A stretch of 64,000 nt of DNA, from the NCBI RefSeq assembly GCF_001279525.1, contig NZ_LGDY01000104.1, positions 1-64,000 of the forward strand, read 5' to 3'. The notes beneath the pieces are model-generated. The model made no database searches. It saw nothing but the letters and a program-made list of their open reading frames with translations, and was not told the DNA's origin. Source of the DNA: Nocardia sp. NRRL S-836 (GTDB taxonomy: Bacteria; Actinomycetota; Actinomycetes; Mycobacteriales; Pseudonocardiaceae). Both the position numbers and the translations under genes were made by a program. Below, in pieces: positions 8,720-18,022 of the stretch (position 1 is its first letter; every line of letters starts with the position of its first letter).

Positions 8720-9673
8720 ATGGTTGTGCCGGTACCGACCACGCGGCGTGCGCGCCGGCCGTGGTTGCGGATGTTCTTCGTCGGCCTGGCGCTGTGGGTC
8801 GCGACGGTGGTGATCACGTACATCACCCGCAACGCCAACCTGATCCCGACCATCGTGCTGCTGGGCAGCTTCCTGGTGCCGGGCACGTTCGTGGCGTGGG
8901 CGTTCCAGCACACCCACTCCGGCGAGGTGACCGGGGAGATGGTGTTCCGGACGTTCGCGGTGGGCGGCGTGCTCGGGGTGCTGGGTGCGTCGCTGCTGGA
9001 GTCGTACCTGCTGCACCCGTCGCCGGTGCTGTTCGTGGGCGTCGGGCTGATCGAGGAGGCGGTGAAGCTCGGGGCGTTGGCGTTGCTGACGCGGCACCTG
9101 GTGCACAAGTCGTGTCGTGACGGTCTGGTGCTGGGTGCGAGTGTCGGGTTCGGGTTCGCGGCGTTCGAGTCGGCGGGCTACGCGCTCACGGCGACGATGA
9201 CCGAGAACGGGGTGTCGCTGATCGACCTGGTGTCCACGGAGCTGCTGCGCGGGTTCCTCGCTCCGTTCGGCCACGGGTTGTGGACGGCGATCCTCGGCGG
9301 GGTGCTGTTCGCGCGGAGTGCTCGCGAGCACTTCATGCTCACCGGCCGGCTGTTCGCCGCGTACCTCGGGGTGTCGGCGCTGCACGCGCTGTGGGACTCG
9401 ATGAACAGCATCGCGGTGGTGTTCACGCTGGTGCTCACCGACCAGCCGTGGCAGCAGCAGGCGCTGGCTTCGGGATACCTGCCGCAGCCGACCCCGGCTC
9501 AGGTGCGGTTGTTCACGGTGTTCACGTGGGCCGGGCTCGCCTTGATCTCGGTGATCGGCCTGCTGTGGCTGTGGCGCCTGGTGCGCGCGTCACGGCGGGA
9601 GTTCGCGCCGGTGCGCGGTTATCCGCTGCGCACGGACGCGCGGTGGTGGCCGGCGGGACGGCCGCCGCGGTAA
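8720..9673 (+). CDS. PrsW-family intramembrane metalloprotease
   Basis: A 317-residue polytopic membrane protein of the PrsW family, whose founding member cleaves an anti-sigma factor in Bacillus. The metalloprotease signatures are present: EEAVK near residue 111, FAAFES in the next helix, and the late His motifs HGLWT and HALWD. About eight hydrophobic segments are visible. ATG at 8720 was chosen because GGAAGGAG and GAGAGGG lie upstream and a basic N-terminus (TTRRARRPW) then precedes the first helix. The 233-bp gap after recQ shows no other gene. No anti-sigma partner is encoded next to it, so the substrate is unknown. Confidence 0.9.
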   Translation: MVVPVPTTRRARRPWLRMFFVGLALWVATVVITYITRNANLIPTIVLLGSFLVPGTFVAWAFQHTHSGEVTGEMVFRTFAVGGVLGVLGASLLESYLLHPSPVLFVGVGLIEEAVKLGALALLTRHLVHKSCRDGLVLGASVGFGFAAFESAGYALTATMTENGVSLIDLVSTELLRGFLAPFGHGLWTAILGGVLFARSAREHFMLTGRLFAAYLGVSALHALWDSMNSIAVVFTLVLTDQPWQQQALASGYLPQPTPAQVRLFTVFTWAGLALISVIGLLWLWRLVRASRREFAPVRGYPLRTDARWWPAGRPPR

Positions 9674-9775
9674 GTCACCCCGCCGTAGCAGGGTGTCCGC
9701 CGCGGCAGGCTGTCAGCAGCGGGTCGTCCGCAGCGGGTCGTCCGCGCCGAGGCGGGGTGTGGCAGGGTCGGGGTC

Positions 9776-10966
9776 ATGACTCCGGGCGTGGTGCGGTTCC
9801 GGCAGGCCGACCTCCTCCTCGCGCTGCACCGGCGGTTCGGGCCGGTGGTGCGGATGGGGCCGTACACCTACCTGCTCGGGCCGGAGGCGAACCGGTTCGT
9901 GTTCGCGAACTCCGAGCTGTTCGGGGTGGAGCAGGCCTTCCAGTCGCTGGTGCCGGTCGACGGGCCGACGTCGTTGATCGTCAGCGACGGTGAGGACCAC
10001 AAGCGGCGGCGTCGGCTCGTGCAGCCGGCGTTGGTGCATCGGCAGATCGCCAACTACGTGCCCGTGATGCGGTCCAACGCCGAGGCGGTGCTGGACGAGT
10101 GGCGGCCCGGTGCGGTGGTCGACGTGTACCAGGAGTTCCGGCGGGCGATCCGGCGCAGCACGATCCACGCGTTGTTCGGGTCGCGGCTGGCGCAGGAGGC
10201 GGACTTCTTCGGTGCGCACCTGCAGCTGCTGATCAACCTGATCGACCGCAACCCCGCGGTGGTCACGTGGCTCAGGCGGACGAAGGCTCCGGCGTGGCGC
10301 ACGGCGATGAGGGCGCGCCGGACCGTGGACGCGCGGGTCTACCGGGCGATCGAGGAGGCCAGGACCGGCTCGGCGGCCGATGACGACCACGTGCTGGCGT
10401 CGCTGGTGCGCGAGGAGGACGGGCTGAGCGATCTGGAGGTGCGCGACCAGGTCGTGACGCTGATCGCCGCCGGGTACGAGACGACGAGTGCCGCGATGGC
10501 GTGGTCGGTGTTCAACCTGTTGCGGCACAACGACACCTGGGAACGTGCGGCGGACGAGGAGTTCCTCGGCAACGTCGTCAACGAGACGTTGCGGCTGTAC
10601 CCGCCCGCCGTGGTGTCGGCGCGGACGGCCTTGCGGGACTTCGAGTTCGCCGGGAAGCGGATCAGGCAGGGGACCTTTCTGCTGTACAGCCCCTATGTCA
10701 CGCACCGGCTGCCGGAGGTGTGGCCGAACCCGCTGCGGTTCGACCCCGACCGGTGGGAGCGCAAGCCGGCGCCGCACGAGTTCCTGCCGTTCGGTGGCGG
10801 GCCGCACCGGTGCATCGGCGCGGGGCTCGCGGTGACGGAGCTGACCGTGATGCTGAAGGCGTTGCTGGCGCGGCCGAAACCCGTGCTGCTGCCGCAGCGG
10901 ATCACGCCGGTGAGCGTGGCGGCGATGCGGCCGAAGAGAGGCATCAAAGTCCGAGTGACAGGGTGA
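9776..10966 (+). CDS. Cytochrome P450
   Basis: A 396-residue P450 more like the CYP4/CYP102-type group than the first P450. It has the I-helix motif AGYETTSAAMAW, an ExxR in NETLRLYPPAV, and the haem loop FGGGPHRCIGAG with the Cys ligand near residue 346. The protein starts directly at the domain (MTPGVVRFRQAD) without a membrane anchor. Its 3' end overlaps the convergent DUF1772 gene by 23 bp. No redox partner is adjacent. The substrate cannot be predicted; the relative type is inferred from motif wording only. Confidence 0.92.
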   Translation: MTPGVVRFRQADLLLALHRRFGPVVRMGPYTYLLGPEANRFVFANSELFGVEQAFQSLVPVDGPTSLIVSDGEDHKRRRRLVQPALVHRQIANYVPVMRSNAEAVLDEWRPGAVVDVYQEFRRAIRRSTIHALFGSRLAQEADFFGAHLQLLINLIDRNPAVVTWLRRTKAPAWRTAMRARRTVDARVYRAIEEARTGSAADDDHVLASLVREEDGLSDLEVRDQVVTLIAAGYETTSAAMAWSVFNLLRHNDTWERAADEEFLGNVVNETLRLYPPAVVSARTALRDFEFAGKRIRQGTFLLYSPYVTHRLPEVWPNPLRFDPDRWERKPAPHEFLPFGGGPHRCIGAGLAVTELTVMLKALLARPKPVLLPQRITPVSVAAMRPKRGIKVRVTG

Positions 10967-11354
10967 CCGCGGCGGCGAGGCAGGCCGCGGCACGGATGTG
11001 GTTCCAGAGCGTCCACCGGCGCAGGTACATCGGCCAGTAGGCGTCGTCGGTGCGTTCGAGGCGGTTGTTCATCGGCACGTTGACGGCCATCGTCAGCACG
11101 AACGAGCCGACGACGTAGAGCAGGCCACCGACGTACCGGCCCTGGAAGACCTCGATGCCGCACAGCACCGCGTTCCCGGCGAAGACCAGCAGGAACAACG
11201 GGTTCCGGATGCGGACGTTGATCCGTCGCATGGCCGCGCGGGCCTGCTCGGCAGGTAGATCGCCGAGTGCGGGCATCACGGCCGTGGAGAAGGCGAAGAA
11301 CAGGCCCGCCATCAGGCCGGACGCGACGGCTGCGATCAGCGTGCTGGTTCCCAT
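10944..11354 (-). CDS. DUF1772-family small membrane protein
   Basis: A 136-residue protein with four hydrophobic helices, matching the DUF1772 family (anthrone-oxygenase-like integral membrane proteins). Characteristic pieces are AGLFFAFSTAVMPAL in helix 1, MRRINVRIRNPLF after it, and VPMNNRLE in the third-helix loop. ATG at 11354 is preferred to a GTG three codons upstream. It is divergent from the AraC regulator at 11437 with an 82-bp shared gap, so that regulator probably controls it. The 3' end overlaps the convergent P450 gene by 23 bp. Confidence 0.82.
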   Translation of the reverse strand: MGTSTLIAAVASGLMAGLFFAFSTAVMPALGDLPAEQARAAMRRINVRIRNPLFLLVFAGNAVLCGIEVFQGRYVGGLLYVVGSFVLTMAVNVPMNNRLERTDDAYWPMYLRRWTLWNHIRAAACLAAAVTLSLGL

Positions 11355-11436
11355 GGCGTTCACTCTGTCCCGCCGATCTCGGACTCTCAATGACAGTTCA
11401 TCGCGCTCGCTTGCTCGTTCGTCCAGACTGAGGGGC

Positions 11437-12339
11437 ATGACGGACGCTCTGGGCGAGGCGCTGCACCTGATGCGGATGTCCGGCACCTTCTACTGCCGGA
11501 CCGAGCTGACCGAGCCGTGGGGCCTGACGATGCCCGGCATGGCCGACTGCCTGTGGTTCCACGTGCTGACGAACGGCCGCTGCGAGATCGAGGTGTCCGG
11601 CTCGGTCACGGCACTGGCACCCGGCGACGTCCTGCTCGTGCCCGGTGGTCAGGGACATCGGCTGTTCAGCGCCCCGGACGCGGAAACGCCGTTGGTGACG
11701 ACGCTGCCGCACACGTTCGAGACCGAGAACTACGCGATCCTGCGGCACGGCGACGGTGGAGCCGTGACGCACCTCGTGTGCGGTGCGGTGCGGTTCGACC
11801 ACCCGGCCGCGAAGCACCTGGTCGAGGTGCTGCCCCGCGTGCTGCACGTCGAGCAGGCCGACGACATGCGCGCGACCATCGACCTGATGGCCGCCGAGGC
11901 CAGGACGCTGCGCCCCGGCGGCGAAGCGGTCATCACCCGCCTCGCCGACGTGCTCGTGATCCAGACGATCCGCTCCTGGCTCGCCAACGACCCCGCCGCA
12001 CGCACCGGCTGGCTGGGTGCCTTGCAGGACAGGCAGATCGGGCAGGCGCTGGCGTTGATCCACCGCGACCCCGCGCAGCCGTGGACCGTCGAACGCCTCG
12101 CCCACCGGACCGCGATGTCACGCTCGGCGTTCGCGGCACGGTTCACCGATCTCGTCGGCGAACCGGCCATGCGGTACGTGACGCGATGGCGCATGCACGT
12201 GGCGCTGAACCGGTTGCGGGACCGCGACCGCACGGTCAGCGAGATCGCCCGCGGCCTCGGCTACGAGTCGGAGGCCGCGTTCAGCCGGGCGTTCAAACGG
12301 GTCGTCGGGGTCTCCCCCGGCCAGGCCCGAACAGGCTGA
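11437..12339 (+). CDS. AraC-family transcriptional regulator with cupin sensor domain
   Basis: A 300-residue regulator. The N-terminal ~170 residues form a cupin-type sensor (ALAPGDVLLVPGGQGH) and the C-terminal ~100 hold the double helix-turn-helix of AraC proteins (TVERLAHRTAMSRSAFAARF and SEIARGLGYESEAAFSRAFK, ending VVGVSPGQAR). The layout is that of the AraC cupin_6 group. ATG at 11437 follows GAGGGGC-type purines. It is divergent from the DUF1772 gene, its probable target, and convergent with a VOC gene 15 bp away. Just after the coding end, GGCTGAGTCA occurs twice in close succession. Confidence 0.92.
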   Translation: MTDALGEALHLMRMSGTFYCRTELTEPWGLTMPGMADCLWFHVLTNGRCEIEVSGSVTALAPGDVLLVPGGQGHRLFSAPDAETPLVTTLPHTFETENYAILRHGDGGAVTHLVCGAVRFDHPAAKHLVEVLPRVLHVEQADDMRATIDLMAAEARTLRPGGEAVITRLADVLVIQTIRSWLANDPAARTGWLGALQDRQIGQALALIHRDPAQPWTVERLAHRTAMSRSAFAARFTDLVGEPAMRYVTRWRMHVALNRLRDRDRTVSEIARGLGYESEAAFSRAFKRVVGVSPGQARTG

Positions 12340-12354
12340 GTCAAGCGGGCTGAG

Positions 12355-12741
12355 TCAGGCGGCGGGCTGGAGCAGGTCCCAGCGGTTGCCGTAGAGGTCC
12401 TCGAAGACGGCCACCTTGCCGTAGACCTCCTCGCGCGGCGTTTCCAGGAACCGCACGCCGAACGCGGTCATGCGGGCGTGGTCGCGGTCGAAGTCGTCGG
12501 TGCTGAGGAAGAAGCCGACGCGGCCACCGGTCTGGTCGCCGATGCGCGCCTCCTGCTCCGGTGTGGACGCTTCGGCCAGCAGCAACGCCGCACCGGCCGC
12601 CGGGCTGCCGTCGGCGGGTGAGACCACGACCCAGCGCTTGTCGCCCTGCGGCACGTCCTCGACCAGCGTGAAACCCAGACCGTCCACGTAGAAGCGGATC
12701 GCCTCGTCGTAGTCGCGGACCACCAACGTCACCAAACCCAT
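12355..12741 (-). CDS. VOC-family (glyoxalase/dioxygenase-like) protein
   Basis: A 128-residue vicinal-oxygen-chelate protein with two beta-alpha-beta-beta-beta units (MGLVTLVVRDYDEAIRFY and GGRVGFFLSTDDFDRDHARM). The C-terminal VFEDLYGNRWDLLQP is the usual end of the fold, with the conserved Glu replaced by Asp in WDLLQ. Function within the superfamily (lyase, dioxygenase, drug resistance) cannot be told. ATG at 12741 was used; a GTG three codons upstream is possible. It is divergent from the MHS transporter gene, with a 97-bp shared promoter gap. Confidence 0.87.
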   Translation of the reverse strand: MGLVTLVVRDYDEAIRFYVDGLGFTLVEDVPQGDKRWVVVSPADGSPAAGAALLLAEASTPEQEARIGDQTGGRVGFFLSTDDFDRDHARMTAFGVRFLETPREEVYGKVAVFEDLYGNRWDLLQPAA

Positions 12742-12838
12742 GGATCGCACACCGATGAGTATCGCTCGTGGTGATCGGGTGCACGGAACCGGTTGAGACG
12801 CGCCTCCGATTCGTCGCCGTGTGTGACAGGGTGACTCC

Positions 12839-14104
12839 ATGGCGGTTACCTCGCAGACGCATCGACTGCCCGTCCGGAAGCTGGTCGCGGCCTCGGCCGG
12901 CAACGCGGTCGAGTGGTACGACTGGGGCATCTACACGGCGTTCAGCATCTACTTCGCGACGCAGATCTTCCCCAAGGGCAACGAGACAGCGGCGTTGCTG
13001 AGCACGTTCGCGACGTTCGCGCTCGCCTTCTTCTTCCGGCCGCTGGGCGGTTACCTGCTCGGCAGGTTCGCGGACGTCCGGGGGCGGCGCACGGCGATGC
13101 TGCTGACGATCGCGCTGATGTCCGGCGGGTCGGTGGTGATCGGGTTGCTGCCGACGTTCGACCAGGTCGGCTGGTTGTCGCCGACGCTGCTGGTGCTGGC
13201 ACGGGTGGCGCAGGGCATGGCGCTGGGCGGCGAGGTGTCCAACGCGTCGGCCTACCTCGGGGAGATCGCCGAGCCGAGCCACCGGGGGCGGTACTCGTCG
13301 TTCTTCTACATCTCCACCGGCGCGGCGGTGCTGGTGGCGTCGCTGCTCGGGTTCTTCCTGAGCCGCGGCCTCGACGCGGCGGCGATGGCCTCGTACGGGT
13401 GGCGGGTGCCGTTCCTGATCGGCGGCGTGCTCGGCCTGGTCGGGCTGTGGCTGCGGCGGGCGTTGCCGGAGACCGAGCAGTTCGAGGAGAACCGGGAGAA
13501 GGCGGAGAGCCTCAAGAACCCGTTGCTGACGACGTTGCGGGAACACCCGCGGGCGGTCGGGCAGGTGGTGGGGTTCACGCTGCTGTCGACGTTGTGCTTC
13601 TACACGTTCTTCTCGGCGTTGACGCCGTTCGCGGTGAAGACCAGGGGCGCGAACGACGTCGACGTGTTCCTGGCGCTGTCGGTCGCGACCGGGCTGTTCA
13701 TCGCGCTGCAGTACCCGATGGGCTGGCTGGCGGACCGCTACGGGCGCAAACCGCAGATCCTGGTGTGGTCGGCGGCGACGGCGGTGCTGGTCGTGCCGCT
13801 GTCGACGCTGGTGCAGCCGGGGCTGGGGAACCTGCTGGTGGTGTTCTGCGTGGGACTCGGGCTGTACACGGCGATCACGGCGATCGCGCCCGCGTTGATG
13901 AGCGAGCTCTTCCCCACCGAGCTGCGCGGGCTCGGGATCGGCGCCTGGTACAACCTCACGGTCGCGCTCTTCGGCGGCACGGCACCGCTGGTCATCCAGG
14001 CGCTGCCCGGCACCACGTTCTTCTGGTACGTGGCGGTCGCCGCCGTGATCACGTTCCTGGTGATCCTCACGCTTCCGGAGACAAGGGGTGTTCCGTTGAG
14101 CTGA
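12839..14104 (+). CDS. MFS transporter, metabolite:H+ symporter (MHS) type
   Basis: A 421-residue major facilitator with 12 hydrophobic segments. The MHS subfamily start NAVEWYDWGIYTAFSIYFA is clear, the loop 2-3 motif is GRFADVRGRRTAM, and the loop 8-9 counterpart is GWLADRYGRKPQ. Relatives import organic acids or osmolytes (citrate, alpha-ketoglutarate, proline/betaine, shikimate); the substrate is not evident. The ATG at 12839 directly precedes a short polar N-terminus. The 3' end overlaps the convergent VOC gene by 38 bp. No catabolic genes are adjacent to hint at a substrate. Confidence 0.92.
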   Translation: MAVTSQTHRLPVRKLVAASAGNAVEWYDWGIYTAFSIYFATQIFPKGNETAALLSTFATFALAFFFRPLGGYLLGRFADVRGRRTAMLLTIALMSGGSVVIGLLPTFDQVGWLSPTLLVLARVAQGMALGGEVSNASAYLGEIAEPSHRGRYSSFFYISTGAAVLVASLLGFFLSRGLDAAAMASYGWRVPFLIGGVLGLVGLWLRRALPETEQFEENREKAESLKNPLLTTLREHPRAVGQVVGFTLLSTLCFYTFFSALTPFAVKTRGANDVDVFLALSVATGLFIALQYPMGWLADRYGRKPQILVWSAATAVLVVPLSTLVQPGLGNLLVVFCVGLGLYTAITAIAPALMSELFPTELRGLGIGAWYNLTVALFGGTAPLVIQALPGTTFFWYVAVAAVITFLVILTLPETRGVPLS

Positions 14105-14465
14105 GGCAGAACTCGTTGCCCTCCGGGTCGGCGAGCACGAACCACACCCCGTCCCGGCTGATCACCGCCGCGCCGAGCGCCACGAGCCGCGCCACCTCGG
14201 CCTCCACGTCGTCGCACCACAGGTCGACGTGCACGCGGTTCTTCCCGGCCTTGGGTTCCGGAACGCGGTTGAAGAAGAACCGCGGCGACCCGTCCAGCAA
14301 CACGGACGGGTCGTCCTCGGGATCGTCGATCCCCTTGTCGCGCAGGCATTCGAGCTCCTCGTCGCCGTACGGCGCGAGCTCGTGGTCGTCCAGCGCGGCC
14401 GCCCAGAACCGGGCGAGCGAGGCGGGGTGGGCGCAGTCGATGACGACGTCGTGCATCCGGGCCAT
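14067..14465 (-). CDS. VOC-family protein
   Basis: A 132-residue glyoxalase-like protein of the actinobacterial group annotated as VOC domain proteins. Blocks seen are DVVIDCAHPASLARFWAAAL, NRVHVDLWCDDVEAEV and DPEGNEFCL near the end; the last is the metal-ligand Glu motif. ATG at 14465 gives the standard MxRMHDVVID start. It lies 10 bp upstream of the proB stop's far side, on the same strand and downstream of proB, so it may be read through from proB. It overlaps the convergent transporter gene by 38 bp. Substrate unknown. Confidence 0.88.
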   Translation of the reverse strand: MARMHDVVIDCAHPASLARFWAAALDDHELAPYGDEELECLRDKGIDDPEDDPSVLLDGSPRFFFNRVPEPKAGKNRVHVDLWCDDVEAEVARLVALGAAVISRDGVWFVLADPEGNEFCLSSTEHPLSPEA

Positions 14466-14475
14466 GCGATCGAGG

Positions 14476-15603
14476 CTAGCGGTGCAGCGGCACCAGGTCG
14501 TCGGCGTGCACGACCTCGCGGCGCTGCTCGGCGGGCAGGTCGTGGGACTTGCGGCCGATCAACGACGGCAGCTCGGCCGCGTCGTAGCCCACGACGCCCC
14601 GCGCCACCACCTCACCCGCGTGGCTGACCAGCTCGACGACGTCACCCGCCTCGAAGTCACCGTCCACACCGGTGATCCCGGCGGCCAGCAACGAACGGCG
14701 CCGGCCCACGACCGCGGCGACCGCGCCGTCGTCGAGGTGCAGGCGGCCGTTGGCGTCGGTGGCGTACCCGAGCCAGAAGCGACGGGCGGTGAGCCGCGAA
14801 CCCGTTGCGGCGAAAGCGGTTCCGACGTCGGCCGTGGTCAGCGCGCGATGTGCCTGGGCGGCGCCCGTCAGCAGCACCGGGATGCCCGCGGCGGACGCCA
14901 GCCGTGCCGCGGCCAGCTTGGAGGCCATGCCGCCGGTGCCGAGACCCGACGCGCCCGCGGTGCCGGCCCGCACGCCGTCCACGTCGGCGGCCGACGCGAC
15001 CTCGGAGATGCGCACGGCACCGGGCTGACGCGGGTCACCGGAGTAGAGAGCGTCCACATCGGACAGCAGGAACAACGCGTCCGCGCCGACGAGGTGGGCG
15101 ACCAGCGCGGCGAGGCGGTCGTTGTCGCCGAAGCGGATCTCTTCGGTGGCAACGGTGTCGTTCTCGTTCACGACCGGCACCGCACCCAGCGCCAGCAGCC
15201 GCGAAAACGTGCGCTGCGCGTTGCGGTAGTGGGCGCGGCGCACCACGTCGTCCGCGGTCAGCAGGACCTGGCCGACGGTCAGCGAGTAGCGGCCGAACGA
15301 GTTCGCGTAGGCGTGCGCGAGGGTCAGCTGCCCGACGCTGGCGGCGGCCTGCTGGCTGGCGAGGTCGCGTGGGCGGCGGGACAGCTTCAACGGCGCCAGG
15401 CCCGCGGCGATCGCACCGGACGAGACCAGCACGACCTGGCTGCCCGCGGCACACCGCGCGGCCACCGCGTCGACCAGGGCGTCCAGGCGGGCCGGGTCCA
15501 GCCCGCCTGCCGCCGTGGTCAGCGAGGAGGAACCGACCTTCACCACGATGCGGTTCGCCGAGGCGACCGTCTGCCGAGCTTGTGAGACCACAGGGGCCGT
15601 CAC
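14476..15603 (-). CDS. proB: Glutamate 5-kinase
   Basis: A 375-residue ProB. It phosphorylates glutamate to glutamyl-5-phosphate, the committed and usually proline-inhibited step of proline synthesis. The amino acid kinase domain shows [26 protein letters not shown] and [12 protein letters not shown]. The C-terminal ~80 residues form a PUA domain ([20 protein letters not shown]). The start 4 bp after the obg stop fits the conserved rplU-rpmA-obg-proB operon. ProA is 8 kb downstream, separated by accessory genes. Confidence 0.96.
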   Translation of the reverse strand: MTAPVVSQARQTVASANRIVVKVGSSSLTTAAGGLDPARLDALVDAVAARCAAGSQVVLVSSGAIAAGLAPLKLSRRPRDLASQQAAASVGQLTLAHAYANSFGRYSLTVGQVLLTADDVVRRAHYRNAQRTFSRLLALGAVPVVNENDTVATEEIRFGDNDRLAALVAHLVGADALFLLSDVDALYSGDPRQPGAVRISEVASAADVDGVRAGTAGASGLGTGGMASKLAAARLASAAGIPVLLTGAAQAHRALTTADVGTAFAATGSRLTARRFWLGYATDANGRLHLDDGAVAAVVGRRRSLLAAGITGVDGDFEAGDVVELVSHAGEVVARGVVGYDAAELPSLIGRKSHDLPAEQRREVVHADDLVPLHR

Positions 15604-15607
15604 GGGT

Positions 15608-17059
15608 TTACTCCTCGTCGAAGTCGTCGCCGTACTCGCCGGGCGCGCGGCGGGCCTTCTTCAGGGCCTTGCGCTCGTGGGCGCCGATGCGGTCGTTGCG
15701 CTCGAGACGGGAGTCCGTGCCACGTCCGGTCATCGTCATCGCGATACCGGCCGGAGTGGTCGGTTCCCAGTCGAACACCAGGTCGCCGATGGTGACCTGG
15801 CAGCCGGGAACGGCGCCCATCTTCACGAGCTTGTCCTCGACGCCCAGCCTGTTCAGGCGGTCCGCGAGGTAACCGACGGCTTCGTCGTTGGAGAAGTCGG
15901 TCTGGCGGATCCAGCGCTCGGGACGGTCGCCCCGCACGATGAAACCACCCTCGACCGAGGGGTCCTCGGTCACGGTGAAGCCCTCGTCGTCCACGGCGGT
16001 CGGCCGCAGGACGATCCGGGTCGATTCCTTCTTCGGCTGTGCCTCGCGGTACTCGCGCACGACCTCGGCCAGCGCGAACGTGAGCTCGCGCAGGCCGTGG
16101 CGGGACACGGTCGACACCTCGAAGACCGGCAGGCCGCGGGCCTCGATCTCGGGGCGGACGATGTCGGCGAGGTCCTGGGCGTCCGGGATGTCGACCTTGT
16201 TGAGGATCACGACCCGCGGCCGGTCGGCGAAGTTGCCGCCCAGCGACGGCGTGTACTCGGAGAGTTCCTTCTCCAGCGCGTCGATGTCCGCGATCGGGTC
16301 ACGGCCGGGCTCGTAGGTCGCGCAGTCGACCACGTGCGCGAGAACGGCGGTGCGCTCGATGTGGCGCAGGAAGTCCAGGCCGAGGCCCTTGCCCTGCGAC
16401 GCGCCGGGGATCAGGCCGGGGACGTCCGCCATCGTGAAGACGGTGTCGCCCGCGGTGATCACGCCGAGGTTCGGGACGAGCGTGGTGAACGGGTAGTCGG
16501 CGATCTTCGGCTTGGCCGCGGACAGCACCGAGATCAGCGACGACTTGCCGGCCGACGGGAACCCGAGCAGGCCGACGTCCGCGACGGACTTGAGCTCCAG
16601 CACCAGGTCGCGGGTCTCGCCCGGCTCGCCGAGCAGCGCGAAACCGGGGGCCTTGCGGGCCTTGGACGCCAGCGCCGCGTTGCCGAGACCACCGCGGCCA
16701 CCGGCGGCGGCGATCAGCTGGGTGCCCTCGCCGACGAGGTCGGCGACGACCTCGCCGTCCTCGGTCAGCACCACGGTGCCGTCCGGGACGCGGAGGATCA
16801 GGTCCTCGCCGTTCGCGCCGTCGCGGTTCGCACCGGCACCGGCCTTGCCGTTGGTGGCGGCGGCGTGCGGGCGGAAGTGGAAGTCGAGCAGGGTGTGCAC
16901 CTGCGAGTCGACGACGAGGATGACGTTGCCGCCACTGCCGCCGTTGCCGCCGTCGGGGCCACCGAGGGGCTTGAACTTCTCGCGGTGCACTGAAGCGCAA
17001 CCGTTGCCCCCGTTGCCGGCGGCAGCGTGGATCACCACCCGGTCTACGAAGCGGGCCAC
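15608..17059 (-). CDS. obg: GTPase Obg (CgtA)
   Basis: A 483-residue Obg GTPase that acts in late 50S assembly and stress control. The glycine-rich Obg fold covers about residues 1-160 ([24 protein letters not shown]). The G domain has GFPSAGKSS (G1), [10 protein letters not shown] (G3) and NKVD (G4). An OCT domain follows (about 350-430), then a basic tail. GTG at 17059 is chosen because [11 protein letters not shown] is the family N-terminus; the open frame upstream is not conserved. It follows rpmA after a 109-bp gap that holds a strong hairpin. Confidence 0.96.
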   Translation of the reverse strand: MARFVDRVVIHAAAGNGGNGCASVHREKFKPLGGPDGGNGGSGGNVILVVDSQVHTLLDFHFRPHAAATNGKAGAGANRDGANGEDLILRVPDGTVVLTEDGEVVADLVGEGTQLIAAAGGRGGLGNAALASKARKAPGFALLGEPGETRDLVLELKSVADVGLLGFPSAGKSSLISVLSAAKPKIADYPFTTLVPNLGVITAGDTVFTMADVPGLIPGASQGKGLGLDFLRHIERTAVLAHVVDCATYEPGRDPIADIDALEKELSEYTPSLGGNFADRPRVVILNKVDIPDAQDLADIVRPEIEARGLPVFEVSTVSRHGLRELTFALAEVVREYREAQPKKESTRIVLRPTAVDDEGFTVTEDPSVEGGFIVRGDRPERWIRQTDFSNDEAVGYLADRLNRLGVEDKLVKMGAVPGCQVTIGDLVFDWEPTTPAGIAMTMTGRGTDSRLERNDRIGAHERKALKKARRAPGEYGDDFDEE

Positions 17060-17092
17060 GGAACTACTTCCTCTCAAAAGACTTGAACAAAC

Positions 17093-17132
17093 AGCGAGGG
17101 GCGGTGCCGGATGACCGGTCCCGCCCCTCGCT
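17093..17132 (-). terminator. Intercistronic hairpin between rpmA and obg
   Basis: AGCGAGGGGCGG (17093-17104) pairs perfectly with CCGCCCCTCGCT (17121-17132), and CCGG/CCGG inside the loop can extend it. It lies in the 109-bp gap after rpmA. It probably acts as a partial terminator or mRNA-stabilising structure that sets L21/L27 expression above Obg. Confidence 0.65.
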
Positions 17133-17168
17133 GAGGTGTCTGACAGTCGTTCTGCGGAGCGGCCTTTC

Positions 17169-17426
17169 TCAGACCGCGACCGGAACGATGTTGACGGTCT
17201 TGCGACCGCGCTTCGTACCGAACTCCACCGCACCCGGCAGCAGGGCGAACAGCGTGTCGTCCTTGCCGATGCCGACGCCGACGCCGGGGTGGAACTTGGT
17301 GCCGCGCTGGCGGATCAGGATCTCGCCGGCCTTGACGACCTGACCGCCGAACCGCTTCACACCCAGGTACTGGGGGTTGGAGTCACGGCCGTTGCGGGAA
17401 CTGGATGCACCCTTTTTGTGTGCCAT
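17169..17426 (-). CDS. rpmA: 50S ribosomal protein L27
   Basis: An 85-residue L27, whose N-terminal tail reaches the peptidyl transferase centre. The sequence starts [16 protein letters not shown], followed by [16 protein letters not shown] and [16 protein letters not shown]; full length. No Firmicutes-type cleavable N-terminal extension is present. It begins 14 bp after the rplU stop, in the conserved rplU-rpmA-obg order. Confidence 0.98.
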   Translation of the reverse strand: MAHKKGASSSRNGRDSNPQYLGVKRFGGQVVKAGEILIRQRGTKFHPGVGVGIGKDDTLFALLPGAVEFGTKRGRKTVNIVPVAV

Positions 17427-17440
17427 GAGAAGTCAGGTCC

Positions 17441-17752
17441 TCACTTACCGGTGATGCCGGTGACCTCGACACGGGTCAACTTCTGACGGTGACCCTGTCG
17501 CTTGTGGTATCCGGTCTTGTTCTTGAACTTGTGGATGCGGATCTTCGGGCCCTTGGTGTGCTCGACGACCTTGCCGGTCACCGAGAACTTCTCCAGAGCC
17601 GCCGCGTCAGCGGTGACGTCAGTGCCGTCGACCACGAGCAGCGTCTGGAGGGAGATTTCGGTGCCCGGCTCGCCCTCGAGCTTCTCGACCTCGACGATGT
17701 CGCCGACAGCGACCTTGTACTGCTTGCCGCCGGTCTTGACGATCGCGTACAT
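17441..17752 (-). CDS. rplU: 50S ribosomal protein L21
   Basis: A 103-residue L21 that binds 23S rRNA in the large subunit. Recognised from [18 protein letters not shown], the [22 protein letters not shown]-binding block and the VEVTGI end. It is the first gene of the rplU-rpmA-obg-proB group. The 270-bp region before it contains the rne terminator and must hold its promoter; TTGACG (minus strand, 17862-17857) is a possible -35 box with a poor -10. Confidence 0.98.
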   Translation of the reverse strand: MYAIVKTGGKQYKVAVGDIVEVEKLEGEPGTEISLQTLLVVDGTDVTADAAALEKFSVTGKVVEHTKGPKIRIHKFKNKTGYHKRQGHRQKLTRVEVTGITGK

Positions 17753-17956
17753 CAGGACGGAAGTCTCCTGCTACTCGATGGTGACGGGCCATGCGCCAAC
17801 CCATCTGCGAAAAACCAGCAGAGGGGGCACACGACAGGACCCGTCGGATGGCGGGCCGTCAACAAGGTTACGGGACCGGGTACGGCCGGAGCAAACCGGG
17901 GCCCCTCGAACACGAACATGCAGGCTGCGACGTCTCTCACAGCACCGGCGCGAACG

Positions 17957-18005
17957 CACGCGGGGACCTTCCGCACCTCGTGAGAGTGCGAAAGGTCCCC
18001 GCGTG
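17957..18005 (-). terminator. Terminator of rne
   Basis: CACGCGGGGACCTT (17957-17970) pairs with AAGGTCCCCGCGTG (17992-18005), with an inner CGCAC/GTGCG stem after one mismatch. It ends 17 bp beyond the rne stop and is the strongest hairpin in this gap. It should insulate rne from rplU. Confidence 0.85.
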
Positions 18006-18022
18006 TGTCAGAAGAGAAAGCG

